64,000 nucleotides of DNA, taken from the NCBI GenBank assembly GCA_033961575.1, contig CM066728.1, forward strand, positions 104,112,852 to 104,176,851, given 5' to 3'. Position 1 is the stretch's first letter; each line of letters begins with the position of its first letter. Both the position numbers and the translations under genes were made by a program. The notes beneath the pieces are model-generated. The model searched no databases, was not told where the DNA came from, and worked only from the letters and a program-made list of their open reading frames with translations. Below, in pieces: positions 12,500 through 23,963 of the stretch. The stretch is from Aselliscus stoliczkanus. Lineage: Eukaryota; Chordata; Mammalia; Chiroptera; Hipposideridae.

Positions 12500-12590
12500 T
12501 CCTGGCCCCCGTGCAACCTTGGGAAAATCCTTGGAGCTCTCCACCTTCGGTTTTCTCATCTACGAAATAGGCTCACTTCACCACCCATGT
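12500..12590 (+). mobile_element. Possible MIR core fragment
   Basis: CAACCTTGGGAAAATCCTTGG followed by TTTTCTCATCTACGAAATAG resembles the MIR core and following region. It is short and diverged. Confidence 0.4.
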
Positions 12591-15500
12591 CTTCCCTAAC
12601 TGGCCAAGCCAGTTTGCGAATCAAGTACTACAAGCACTTTCTAAACAGAAGCTACTCATGCTGGCAGATGCTTCCCTCCACTTGTTTACGACCCAGAGGA
12701 TCGGTAGGCACAGTGGGGATGGGTGAGCTATAAGGCTGGCGTGGGAAGGCGGCCGGGAGCCGCAGTTCCCAGCAGGGGCCGCATGCCAGGAGCAGGAGCA
12801 GGCAGTTTCAATGGCAGCTCACAGGTGGGATTTCAGAGGCACCCACTCTGCACATGAAGGTGATCTAGTTTCAGGGAGAAGCCAAAATCCAAGGGGAACC
12901 GTTCCAGCCAGCACAGCCCACTTCCAGCCTGAAACCACCACCCGTCGGGGCTGTCGGCACCCTGCGTAAGGGGGAGTAGGGGTTTCCGCGGCACCTCGTT
13001 ATTCTTGGGTGTGTAATCAAAGATCTCGTTATTTCTTGGGCAGTGATACAAGATCTCTTAATACGATGAAAGGAATTGTATGAGGGATGTACGGGGCAGC
13101 CAAGCAAGTCAAAGTCAGCGTCATGAAATGCCAATGCACATGTGCGTGCGAGAGGAGAGAAGGGGCATGACAGGGCAGCCCAAGCCAGGGGCATCGCGGG
13201 CCCACGTGACGGGGCTGACAGAGAGCAAGGTCACTGCGGGAACCTCTGCCCCCCAGGTTTTCACAGAAGTCTAATTTGCAAACAACAGAGATTGTGAGAA
13301 GAGCGATTTTTTGATTTTCCTTTTACTCCTCCACATCCCTGAAGGATAAGACATGCTCCCTAAAATGTCAAGTTAGGGAAAAGCTCCTCCCACCCCGTCA
13401 TTCTGAGAGCAGCGGGTCCAGGGGGAACTCCTCTACCAGTGCCTGCAGCCTGCCCTCCTGTCCCCAGGCTTACACTCTACGCCTCGCCCTCTGCCATCAC
13501 CTGGAGCTCCGCCAACACCAGCTCACTCTCCTCGGAACTGTCACCCCTTTCAAAGTGGGAGACCTGAAGGCTACACCACATGATCCCAACAGCCGGCAGC
13601 TGAGCTGAGCGAGATGACTGCCCGCCCCCCTTCACAATCCTGTGCTTTTACTCATTCCAGCCAAGGGGTTGCTTTGGGGAATGCCATGACTATGGACACT
13701 GTCAATTAACACATGTAAGATGATTTCTTAACACCTATATGGCCCTTACTCTGTAAGCTGCTGGGGTGTTTCAGATTCAAAACATACATTAAAACCTGTA
13801 AATGAAGTTTCTGTGATAGATTCTGCCTTATTCCTGCTGAGATCTTTTGGGATCCTAGTCTGCTATTTGCCACGTTGCGCTTGCCCCCCACCCGCTCCCT
13901 GGCTTCCTGCATGGGGACCTGCGATGACCCTGGAACTGCCCTCTAGCACCACCAACCTCCTCTACTAACCGGGCCTTGCACTGACATCTCACTTGCAAGG
14001 GTTTTAATGCAGCCACGACTATTTCTGCTATAGCACCAAATCTGTCCTCACTTTGTGGCAATTCGCCCATTTTCAAGATAAATAGCTCTCAACACAGCAA
14101 GAGCAAGTTTTCAGGGTTCCTGAATGTGGTTGAGCAACACTCTAATGTCACAAACGACGTAAAAGTTCTGATCAGGTTAGTGACCTCAGTTCAAACTGGT
14201 GACAACTGCAGACTGCTCCCTTACAGGAGGTGACAGCGGAGAGTGGATCCATCTGCTGGGCCTCGGGTTTGACTGAGGTGACTGTCCCATCGCCACCTCC
14301 TTCAGCAAGTCTGGTCTGATTGTGGGACTGGACTGGAAATTACTTCCTCTTTCACATGTTGGGTATGAGTAATATCTCATTATCATAAACACTTTCTTCC
14401 TGCATCTTCTACTTGGCGATCAGTATGGGGGGGATAAGGGCAGGCTTGCTCTTGTGTTAACTGACACCCCCAGTTGATTCTTTTTTACAGCCACTCAGCA
14501 GTGGGTTGCTAATGTGACTGTACTAAGAGACAGCCCATATTTTTCTATCTTGTGTACAAATTAAATGTCAAAGGCCTGGTGACACGCTCAGTAACTCCAC
14601 TGCATGGCCTTCATCAGACCAGAAGCCCAGTGAAGAATGCACTAGCGACACGCTGTAACTGGCTCGGGAAGCCCCTCCCTTGCCGGCTGTTTACAGACTG
14701 TCCTCTCCAGGTCCCTGGAGAGGAGCACTTCAGCCTGAGGAACAGGTGAATCTACCTTCTTAAAAAAGCGCAGTGCACGCTCAGCCTTCGGGCAGCTCTC
14801 CCCTGCCCTCGCTTCCTTAGAGATCAACAGGCCCAACGTGGTGATCTAAAAGCAAGTTTCCCTACCCAGAGACGGAATTTGTCTTGGAGGAGAGGCCTGA
14901 ACTGTCAGTCCTTTCTTATAAAACCTTGACTCATTTTGGTCTTTAGCTTCTTCTAACCCAATTTGAAGAAGTCTCCCAGAGGAGAAGAAAGTAAAGTGAG
15001 TGATGAAGTCTGCTTTCTACTTGTACCTGTCAGCATCACTCGTTCCAAACAGAAAGCCTAACTTGGCCTTGACCTTGTGGTTCTGAATTTTGTGTCTTAA
15101 AAACAGGGAGAGAAGACAAACAACAACAAAACCCAACAAGCCTTATCAGTCTCTACAAGCCTAATTTACCTGGAGCTTTTACCTTTTCTGACAAAACCCT
15201 AATGCACTGCTGGTGATCAGTCTTTCTACCACTTAGTCAATAAGCACGACAATAATCAGTAACAATCAATACATGCCAGAAATACATACATACGGAGAGC
15301 TGACTTCTCTCAACTAACCAAAGACCTATTACACTTAATTTGTGAAGCTGAGTATGAAAATGAGAAATTAAGAACAATACAAATGTCCTTAAAAAGAAGT
15401 CTAACAAGCAAATAAAACTCTATACGCATCCATTTTCGGCTGGGCATTGTAAGACCCGTGTTGTTGCATTTCCTGACCCTCTGCTGGGAACCTCACCTTT

Positions 15501-16399
15501 CCAGTACACTGAGGCCCGTCTACACACAGCTAAGTAATAAAGCAGACATTTGAGACTTGCCGTTTAGAGGTGACCCGCCAATAATTTGGAGTCAGTGCAC
15601 AGATACATTTTCAATCCCTGCAATAATACTGAGTTACAAATAAAGATAATTCAATCTATTATTTAAGTCATCCAATAATCATATACCAAGTGACTCTCAT
15701 GTGTCAGGTATATTAGAGTTCCATACAATTTTCTGTACTAACTTTTCTGCTGACATAGAAATTTCCTCTGTCTCAAAATATTGGGCCCATATTAAGAAAC
15801 AGAAAATTCATGAATTTAAACAAGTTTTAAACCATTCTGTAGGGAAAAAAAAGTATTTTACATGAATTAAACTAGTCTGACAAAAGGACTTTCTTTATGG
15901 ATAATAACATCCCTCTTTTCCCAGTGGCCAACACAAATGTTTTACACATATTGATTTGGTGAAAAATATTCATTTTAGAGCTTCGGCTGGGAATAAAAGT
16001 GTTTAGTGATATGTACAAAATAATTTGTGCCAATATGAATGGAGCCATGCATAAAAAAGCATAAGCCATACACACACCTGCACGGCAAAACTGGAATCAG
16101 CTCTGTGGACCGTGGCGCAGTCTCCCCGCCCTGGCCTGAAACGAGGGCTGGTGCTGGAGACAGAGCTGCACACCCCAGAAAGACCTCGCTTTCTGATCGC
16201 GAGAGGAGGGTCGGGGCGAGGTGCTTACTCTGAGAACGGGCACCAGAAGTAGATTAGGCAGTTCTTGTCGATCAAAGGGGAGTGAGGGAGAAAGCTGATT
16301 ATACCTGGGTATTTATACCTTTGTCTTATAGTTAAATCTCTATCATTTTGTTCATGTTGAGTAAGTTACAACAGGGGTGAGGGGGGACATGGCAGCTAC

Positions 16400-16548
16400 T
16401 ATTTGAAAAGCACTATGGTTAAGAGTGTTACATATGTAATTTCACTCTGTGGCACCACATCTCTTAGAGATTTTATTATTCCCGTTCTGTAGTTGAGAAA
16501 ACTGAGGCAACACAGAGCAACCTCCCAGGGTACCCAGCCAGTAATATA
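16400..16548 (-). mobile_element. MIR fragment, antisense
   Basis: TTATTATTCCCGTTCTGTAG followed by TTGAGAAAACTGAGGCAACA is the antisense of the MIR 3' half, ending near a degraded core at CCCAGCCAGTAATA. Confidence 0.65.
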
Positions 16549-16859
16549 CTTTCTAAATTATTTTAATAAAGATTATATTTTACAGAAAGAAAGCATAAAT
16601 GTCTAGATCTACTTTTTTGCATATTACCATCTATGGGAAGACCACCTATTATTATTTTTAAATACCAGATACCACAGACTATGTGAAGACGAAGTGCTAA
16701 ACCATAAATGAATGTAAAAAGTTCAGCTAAGAATTGAATGTTAAACATAAATTACTGAGATTTAATCATATAAAGTAAACATTCTAAAATATTACACATT
16801 GGATCTTAACCTTTCCCAGTGACAAATCTATCAAAGCAATCCTGGAGTTCTGAGATGTT

Positions 16860-17640
16860 AAAAAGCTGAGATGGCACACGCGTTGCTCACAGGAGTGTAG
16901 AATGGTACAGCCATTCTGGGAAACAGTTTGGCAGTTTCTCTCAGAGCGACATGCACTGATAAAGGACTCGGCAATTGCACTCAGGCATTTTCCCAGAGAA
17001 ATGAAAAATTAATTTATGCAAAAACCTGTACATGAAGGTCCACTGCTTCTCTTTTTCTAACAGCCCAAAACTGCAAATGACCCCATTGTCCTTTAACGGG
17101 TAAATGGTTACACAAATTATGATATATCCACACTGTGAAATACTACTCAGCAATAAAGCCACACCCAACCAGGTGGGTGGGTCTCAAGGGAACTGTGCTG
17201 AGGTAAAAAAGCGTCTCAAAAAGTTACGTATTGTATGATTCCATTTATGTAAGATTTCTGAAATAACAAAATTATAGGGGCAGGGAACACCCCCATCAGT
17301 GGCCACCGAGGGTTAGAGGTGGGGTGGGGCGGGCATGGATACCAGAAGCAGCGGGGGGCTCTGTGGTGGGGCATTCTGCACGACGCCCTGTGCTGGCAGT
17401 GGTGGTGACACAGGAATCTACACACGATACAACTGCACAGAGCCGAGCACACACACGTGGGCACACTGCCGCAGCCCCTTCTTTCCTGCCCTGCTAGTGC
17501 ACAGTGGTTATGCAAGGTGAGACCCATGAGGGAGGCGGGGAAGGCGCACGGACCTCCTTGTCTGTTTCCTTCTTTCGCTAATTTCCTGTAAATCTATAAT
17601 TATTTCAAGTAACAAGGTTGGGTTTTTTTTTTAAAGCTGG
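16860..17640 (+). mobile_element. Old L1 3'-end remnant, sense
   Basis: CTACTCAGCAATAAAGCCAC, GTATTGTATGATTCCATTTA and ACAAAATTATAGGGGCAGGG appear in the order expected of an L1M-type 3' region, ending in a diverged tail and T run near 17630. The upstream part with CATTCTGGGAAACAGTTTGG belongs to the same element. Confidence 0.75.
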
Positions 17641-20604
17641 GGAGTATGTTTAAAGGTACCACATACATCTTTGGAGGAATGTATGTGGGGTAGGAACAGG
17701 GGTGAGGAAAAGATGTAAACATTATGGAGAATCCAGACAGATGAGTTACCAGCGGAACCCCTGCTAAGGCACCAAAATAAAGCCTTGCAAGCTGAGAGCC
17801 AAATTAGAGAACTCTGCACAGGACATTCAGGATCTGGAGGAATCGCATGCCCACAGGGCTGGGCTCACAGGAACCACCGTGTCCCCACGGAGAACAGAAA
17901 CACACCTGCTCTGGATAGTCAGGCGCAGTCAACAGAATCCTCCGATGCTCACAGGGCCCATCAGAGAGCGGCTGGTCCAGGCGAGGGGCACTGGGTACCC
18001 CTGTCAATTTTCCTGAATTAGGTTAACCACCAGATGCCCGATGGGTCCTCCAGCCCCACAAGAAGAAGAGAGGGTCTGGGTTCCCCGGGCAGCGGCCGGC
18101 TGAGGAAGTTCCGGGTGTGTTTTCGGCATACTTGGGGAGCAAAGGAATTGAGGACGGGAGTCGAGGCAACACCCAGCACCCCCAGAAGCGGCAGAGCCCC
18201 CGCCTCCCGCCAGCCCTCAGGGTTACCAGGCAAGGTCCACCCAGGGCGAGGTCCACAGTGGCTTCTCCCTGCTCCCCACAGGGAGTAGGCTTTGGCCGAG
18301 CCTGAGCTAAGGAGTCTGCAGGGTGAAGTACCAATACTTGGCATCAAAATGGAGCCAGCCAGGCAGGCACGACAGAAAACTCTCCAGGTGGCTGGGAGGC
18401 CTTTATCTTTGATTTCTGAATAACACAAAAGGTACCTCTTTTCCTAGCATTACCCCAAACACAAACTTGTCACAGTTCAATGTGTGAGTTTGCAGAAGCA
18501 GAACCAAAAGGCGTCTTTCCTTAGCCCAGCAAGAATCACAGCCCGATTCAAATAGAAATGAACTTTCCTGGGAAACCATGGCTTCAGGCAATGAAGTAAA
18601 CAAAAAACAACTCAAGACCACTGAACCAATTCTGTGAAATCAACTCTGGCCGAGGACTCAATGTGACCACCTGGTTGCCTCAAATAACCCGCAAATTTCA
18701 AAGGTAATTATTAACTAACTCGGGATCTAGTTTTGAGAATGGAGTTGGATGAGTACGTAGGATGAAAATAATTATGCTTTTGCTATATTGGAAAACGGAA
18801 ATATGTCCCTCTACCATTAAATCTCAGAATAAGCTAGAAATAGACACCATTCCTCCACAAGCCGACTGGGTACCTGCCAAGTCTGGCAGGGAAGCTAACT
18901 GGTGGTAACAAAGGTAAGTGAGGCACGGTTCCAATCTGCAAGGAACTTAACATCTCCCAGGAGAAGCATACAAAGGTCTAAAATACCTCAACTTTCTTGT
19001 GTGATATGCACAAAAGCAGAAGTATGTTTTCCCACTGTTATTCACTTGTGTATCGACTTTGTACATGATGGTTGTCTTCGCAAACACTTTGGAATGAGTA
19101 AGCGACAGAATGAAAGAACAGTGGAAAAACGGGTTCAAAAGGAAAGAAGGGGACGGGGATGGCAGCTAACAAAAGACTAATGATGGAAATATTCTCATCA
19201 GAATCGATGTGAATAAAACGCTACAAACAATACTCAAGGGCATAGAGAGGTTGAAAGATAGAAGACAAATTCCGGAGGATAAAAGTGCTCCCAAAATAAA
19301 CTCCAAATTTATGTTAGCCCAATCAACAATTCTTTTAAACACTTTAAAAAACATTTAAAAAATAAAAGGACAGAGAATCAGTCTTCAGGTCTTCTGAGCG
19401 GAGGTTAAGTACCTCATGAATTCCTTTCAGAGGGAAAAAAAGAGAAAAAGGGGGCCCCAGGATGCTCGCAAAGCTGCGTTTAGGGGTCACACTGAGACTA
19501 ACGCCTCCATCAGCCTCCTTCTGCCTCCAACCTCAAAGTATAAAATAGTTGCCATCCACGTGAAAATATCTCCTCTCTTCTGCATTCTGTCCTCTGGGGG
19601 GCAGGGAGTGGAGCGCCCAGAGATCTCGGCACCCTGAATCTGGGACGAGACACAACCACCCACCTTCCAGCTGCAACTCTCCCCGGAATTCCAGAGCTCA
19701 CCCTGGGCAGACAACCCCTGGACCTGGTGCCTTTGTAAAGTTAGCTGCTAATGAAATCACCTTTGCATTACTTGCTCATCAGAGAGGCAGCAATTTACTG
19801 CGAACAAGAGAGGGCCACAGCGACATGCTCAGATAAGGTGCTGACACCTGGAAGGAGAGGGTTAACGTCTGAGTCCCGAGAGCCTCCGAGTGCTAACCTC
19901 TCAAAAGCATCATGCATTTGCCCAAATGACAAACACAAGCTGCTTTTTCCATCTCCCTCTACATAACTTGAAACTGTGTGACTGGCTTGAGAAAACTTAC
20001 TTCAGATAACATAAATCTTTTAGTATTTTTTAATTCATCCGATATGTCACACACAATATTTAGTGACTTAATGCAAACACATTTAATTAGCGCGATTTCC
20101 TCCTCTTCACCCTTCTCTCACTTTTAATTTTGTTTTAAACCAATTAAATTTGTTTTAAATGAATCTGAGTTTTCATTCAATAACCAGTTTCAAAACACAA
20201 TGACTGAAGAAACCTTTCCTTCTTGTGCATAAAACCTACCAAGTATCGCGGTGGGTCTCAGGGTGTTTGTGCCGTGTTCAGAAAGGAGCCAGAGGGAAAT
20301 TCTGGGCTAACAGGGACACCCAGGACACTGCAGGGAGAGTGGGGCTGCACGCCCTGCCTGTGTGAGGCCAGCTCCCCTGAGAGTCTCACGCCCAGCCCTC
20401 GGGGCACGTGTGCCACTCCACGCTCCCCTGGTGGGTCACCAAATACTTCTTTGGTGATCCCACATCACTTTAAGGGTATACATGTAAGAGTATCCAAATC
20501 AGGGTAAACGTACTGGTTTCTCGGCTACTGTGATGGTCTTTCGTATAAAAAGGAAAGTTCTCGAATTGTAAAAGTGAACCCCTTAACCTTTAAAACAGAT
20601 TTGT

Positions 20605-21036
20605 GGGGGCCGGCTGAGTGACGCATCGGTTAAGAGCTGGCTTGGGACGCCAGTAGCCCTGGTCTGGATCCCACATGAGGGCCAGTGACACTGCCCTCTA
20701 CAGCTAACCACAGCTCCACTTAGAGCAGGGCTGTGCGAGCCCCGGCGATGGTGTAGGCTGCAGCCCCTGCTGCAGTGGGCTGCCCTAGGCTACAGTGAGT
20801 GGCCGGCAGCCAGCGTCAGCTGCCAAGAGCCGCATGAGCGACCGTCCAGAGGCCGGCGACTGATCTGCCTCATCCGGGAAGAGCGCAATGACGATACCAA
20901 CATGGGCCAGTGAAGCAACGTCCTCCACAACTAGACTGAAGAACAAAAGGACAGCGACTTTTCTGTTTCCCTTCCCTGATTCCCCAACACTGTTCCCTCC
21001 CCCAATTCCCCAATGAAATCTTTAAAAAAACAAAAA
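20605..21036 (+). mobile_element. Long tRNA-headed SINE
   Basis: Same family as 7481-7872: a head with GGCCGGCTGAGTGACGC, the GAGGGCCAGTGACACTGCC tag, the GGCCGGCAGCCAGCGT body, GAAGAACAAAAGGACAGCG and a tail ending CCCCAATGAAATC plus A runs. The tail has a partly duplicated CCC/AATTCC segment. I could not find a clear target duplication. Antisense to TRIO. Confidence 0.88.
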
Positions 21037-22872
21037 CCAATAAACCTGAACTTGAACTTGGTCTCTGGAGAAGAGTTTTGTAAATGTCTGTTTTCTGAAA
21101 ACCATAACAAAGTTGAAAAAGTGATCTAAATAAATACCACTTCATGGAACAAGCCTTTTCTGTCCTAAAAGCAAGTTAAATCCTTACAAATCTGCTAAAC
21201 AATATTACTAGGGACGTCACACAGACAAACGTCAGGCTGCAGTCCCTGCCTGTGTCCCTGACACGCATGTGGCCTGCCGCCCTCCGCCCCTTCTGCTCGG
21301 TCGGTCTGGTGCCCCGGCGCCCTGCCGGCTGTCCTTCCCCCGTCCAGCAGCGCCCAGGCAGCTGGGGCACGGCGCCCCCGTGGCCCCGTCCCGCTCAGAA
21401 ACCGCTAACTGCCTGGGGAAGGGAAGGGAAGAAGCAAGCAGTGCACGGAAGTCTCACGGGTGTCAGTGTCACAGACTGGGGACACTGCGCCGAGGGGGAG
21501 GGCCTGGAGGAAGAGCGTGGACGGGACCATGAGGGTGCTGAGCGTTTCGGGCTGGTGCCCCAGATCACAAAGAGTCACTGCTGGTTCAAAGACAAGGGTA
21601 CAACCTCATCCAAGTTACATTTCTGGGGGCCGTGCTGAGGGAGGCTGGCAAAGAGCTGGCCGAGGCAGGGAGGCTCATTAGTGGCTTGTGAGGAACTTAC
21701 AGCCTGGTGACAACATGCGTCTGCAACAGAAACTGCTGTGGACAAATGTCTACTTAGCGCAACTCCTGGGAAATAACAGTCTCTGTAAATACTGTGAAGT
21801 CTTTTTTAGTCATGGCATTATTAAGAGCAGGGACAGAAGCTAGTCCTGTCAGTTTTCTACCCTGACGACCGTCGCAGGCCTCAGAGCAGCGGCCCCTGTG
21901 CAGAGAGGGCTGCCGGCAGACCATGGCAGCGTGTGCCAGCCCAGGGGGCGCAGAAGCACAAGGTCTGGGGTCCCAGCTGTTTGCCAGATACATTCGCTCC
22001 ACTCTACTCAGGCGCTCACAGCTTCAGAGCGGGGGCAGTGCCGTTTCCTGGAGCCAAACTGCCAAGTGACAAATGGCCTGGATGCGGAGCGCTGACTGCC
22101 CAGGACGCCGGAGATGAAGTTCTCGTCCTTTAAGCAGAGTTGCTGGCCCGGGGCTCCGACGGCGCTAAACAAGGCCGCGCCGAGGGCCCTCCTGCTCCTC
22201 CGTTAGCCTTCCTCTTCCCGGGTCTCTCTTCCTCCCTGTTACTCCAAGCTCATACACTTAATTCCAAATTACCTGCAGGGCTCCCCGTTTCTAGTTTATA
22301 AGGAGCCGAGAAGTGGGGAATTACTGTTCTTAGAAATATGATACAGTAAGTTACCATATCCTTACTCGATTTGTTGTCCTACTAAATGAAAACTTTAGTT
22401 TTTTATTGTAAATCCTTTTTTTTCTCAAAAGCTACATAGCAGTTTCTGTAATTGCGGTTTTGTAGGATTTCTGTTAAGAGTAACACATATGCGAGGCGGA
22501 CTTAGGACCAATCTATTTTCCACAGACCAAATAATGCCTGATCTCCTCTCATGAGGTAAGTTCATTAGCAAGAGCATATCTATGATATCAGCATTAAGGC
22601 CATGCTGGCTTTGGTGCATCTAAATTCAGTGCTGTGTAGAATTCACTTTTACTAGTGTCTGAGGGTAGTCACACAGTCTGATAAAATCAGACGGCAGCCA
22701 TGACATGAGCCACATGACAGGCTGCCACACGGAAAGGAAACCCAACAGCCCCAACCGACCGCAGGGCCAGGGCTACTCACGCTCACGTGGGCGGACGGCC
22801 TCTCTCCAGGCTCCCGGAGCCCCCCTCGCACCTGCTGCCCCGCTCCCCCTAATGCGCGCCTCTCCCCAAGGT

Positions 22873-22886
22873 CCCCCCCCCCCCCC
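22873..22886. repeat. C14 homopolymer
   Basis: Fourteen consecutive C on the plus strand in a GC-rich stretch about 170 bp from the exon at 23055. It is a likely site of sequencing error or slippage. Confidence 0.9.
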
Positions 22887-23054
22887 AGCGCAGGCCCACG
22901 CGGGCTCATGCCGCCAGGAAAGTCTGCAGGAAGCCCAGCTCCGCCCGGGGCCAGCCCCGGCCACCCCTTTCTCACAGCACGCCAGCCAGGTCCCTCCCAG
23001 CAGTTCGCAGACCCTGGCGGACGCAGGCTGCATCTCCACCTCCCGACGCCTTAC

Positions 23055-23246
23055 CTCTTTCACGTGGGTGTGGAAGGACACCGACATGTCCAGCAGGATC
23101 TTCCGCTGCTCCACACGCCGAACAAAGTCTTGTATCCGGTCTTCGAGCTGATGGGCCGCCTGATAAATCTCCTCTGGGTCACATTCCCCGGTCTGCGCCA
23201 GCTGCTCTGCTGCTTCTAGCAATTTATCTGCATTGGTATATGTGTT
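23055..23246 (-). CDS. TRIO: TRIO exon, second half of spectrin repeat 4
   Basis: This 192-base exon encodes 64 residues, NTYTNADKLLEAAEQ to SFHTHVKE, phase 0 at both ends. It finishes helix B and carries helix C (EEIYQAAHQLEDRIQDFVRR then a linker helix KILLDMSVSFHTHVKE that runs into the next repeat). The acceptor is GTCCTCTTGTACAG|AACACA and the donor is the strong GAG|GTAAGG. With exon 35335-35457 it makes a 105-residue repeat of standard size. A 1.66-kb minisatellite starts 717 bp upstream of its acceptor, so length changes there could affect its recognition; that is inference only. Confidence 0.97.
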
Positions 23247-23963
23247 CTGTACAAGAGGACATCCAGAAAAACACCGTGAACACCACACACACCGGCCAGG
23301 CTGGAGCCCTAACACACTGCAAGAGTCAGCCTGTGCTACTCCTGATCATTCCCGTAAATCAGACAGGAAAAACGTGATGGAAAAGACGAGTCCAGGATCC
23401 ACTGCCGCTCTGTCAGTCGCCTTCCCACGACTGCTCTAGACTGTGGAAGCTCGAACCCCAGGCCGGCCCCGCCGGCCCCAGCAGTGAGCAGGGATCTGCC
23501 CCCTGACTCCTCCAGGGCTCTGAGCTTTGTGCAACTGCACAGCCAGGAGACAGCACGAGCCACAAGGGCCCGCTTCACTGTTTCTCCCAGCTTTGCAACA
23601 GTGGTGAGTTCCAGTTTTGTGTCTTTCACTATGGGAGACAGCTTTCCAATCATTCCAAGTGCGAGTGCAAAGGTTAACTTCCAAACAAACATATGCTGCT
23701 GTCCCTTTTCGCATGTTTCTACTTATTGGTAATTCTGTGCCTATGTTTTTTCTGCTTAAGGGGCCACATTTTTTGAGAAAAGGGAAATAGCAACTATAAT
23801 GCCTATAAAGTAGCCAGAGTTTTACAGAGCTGGAAGTCAAGGTAAACAGGTGTCTAAAATACTGAAAATGAGTCCTGTTTTAATACTTGATAAATCAGAG
23901 GCTGCAGATGGGTTCCTCAAATAACCATGGAGACCTGATACTGTTAAAGAGAAGTGCGAGTGA

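Larger units (their letters stand above)
6407..23054 (-). other. TRIO: TRIO intron, 16.6 kb, the largest in the window
   Basis: Holds two long SINEs (7481-7872, 20605-21036), two L1 remnants (7420-8615, 16860-17640), MIR fragments (10862-11075, 12500-12590, 16400-16548), an (AGC)6 tract at 9292-9310 and a C14 run at 22873-22886. Stretches 8620-10860, 11080-12500, 12600-16400, 17640-20600 and 21040-22870 show no gene or element that I can name with confidence. Open frames there are short and scattered, with no codon pattern or homologue that I recognise. Confidence 0.85.
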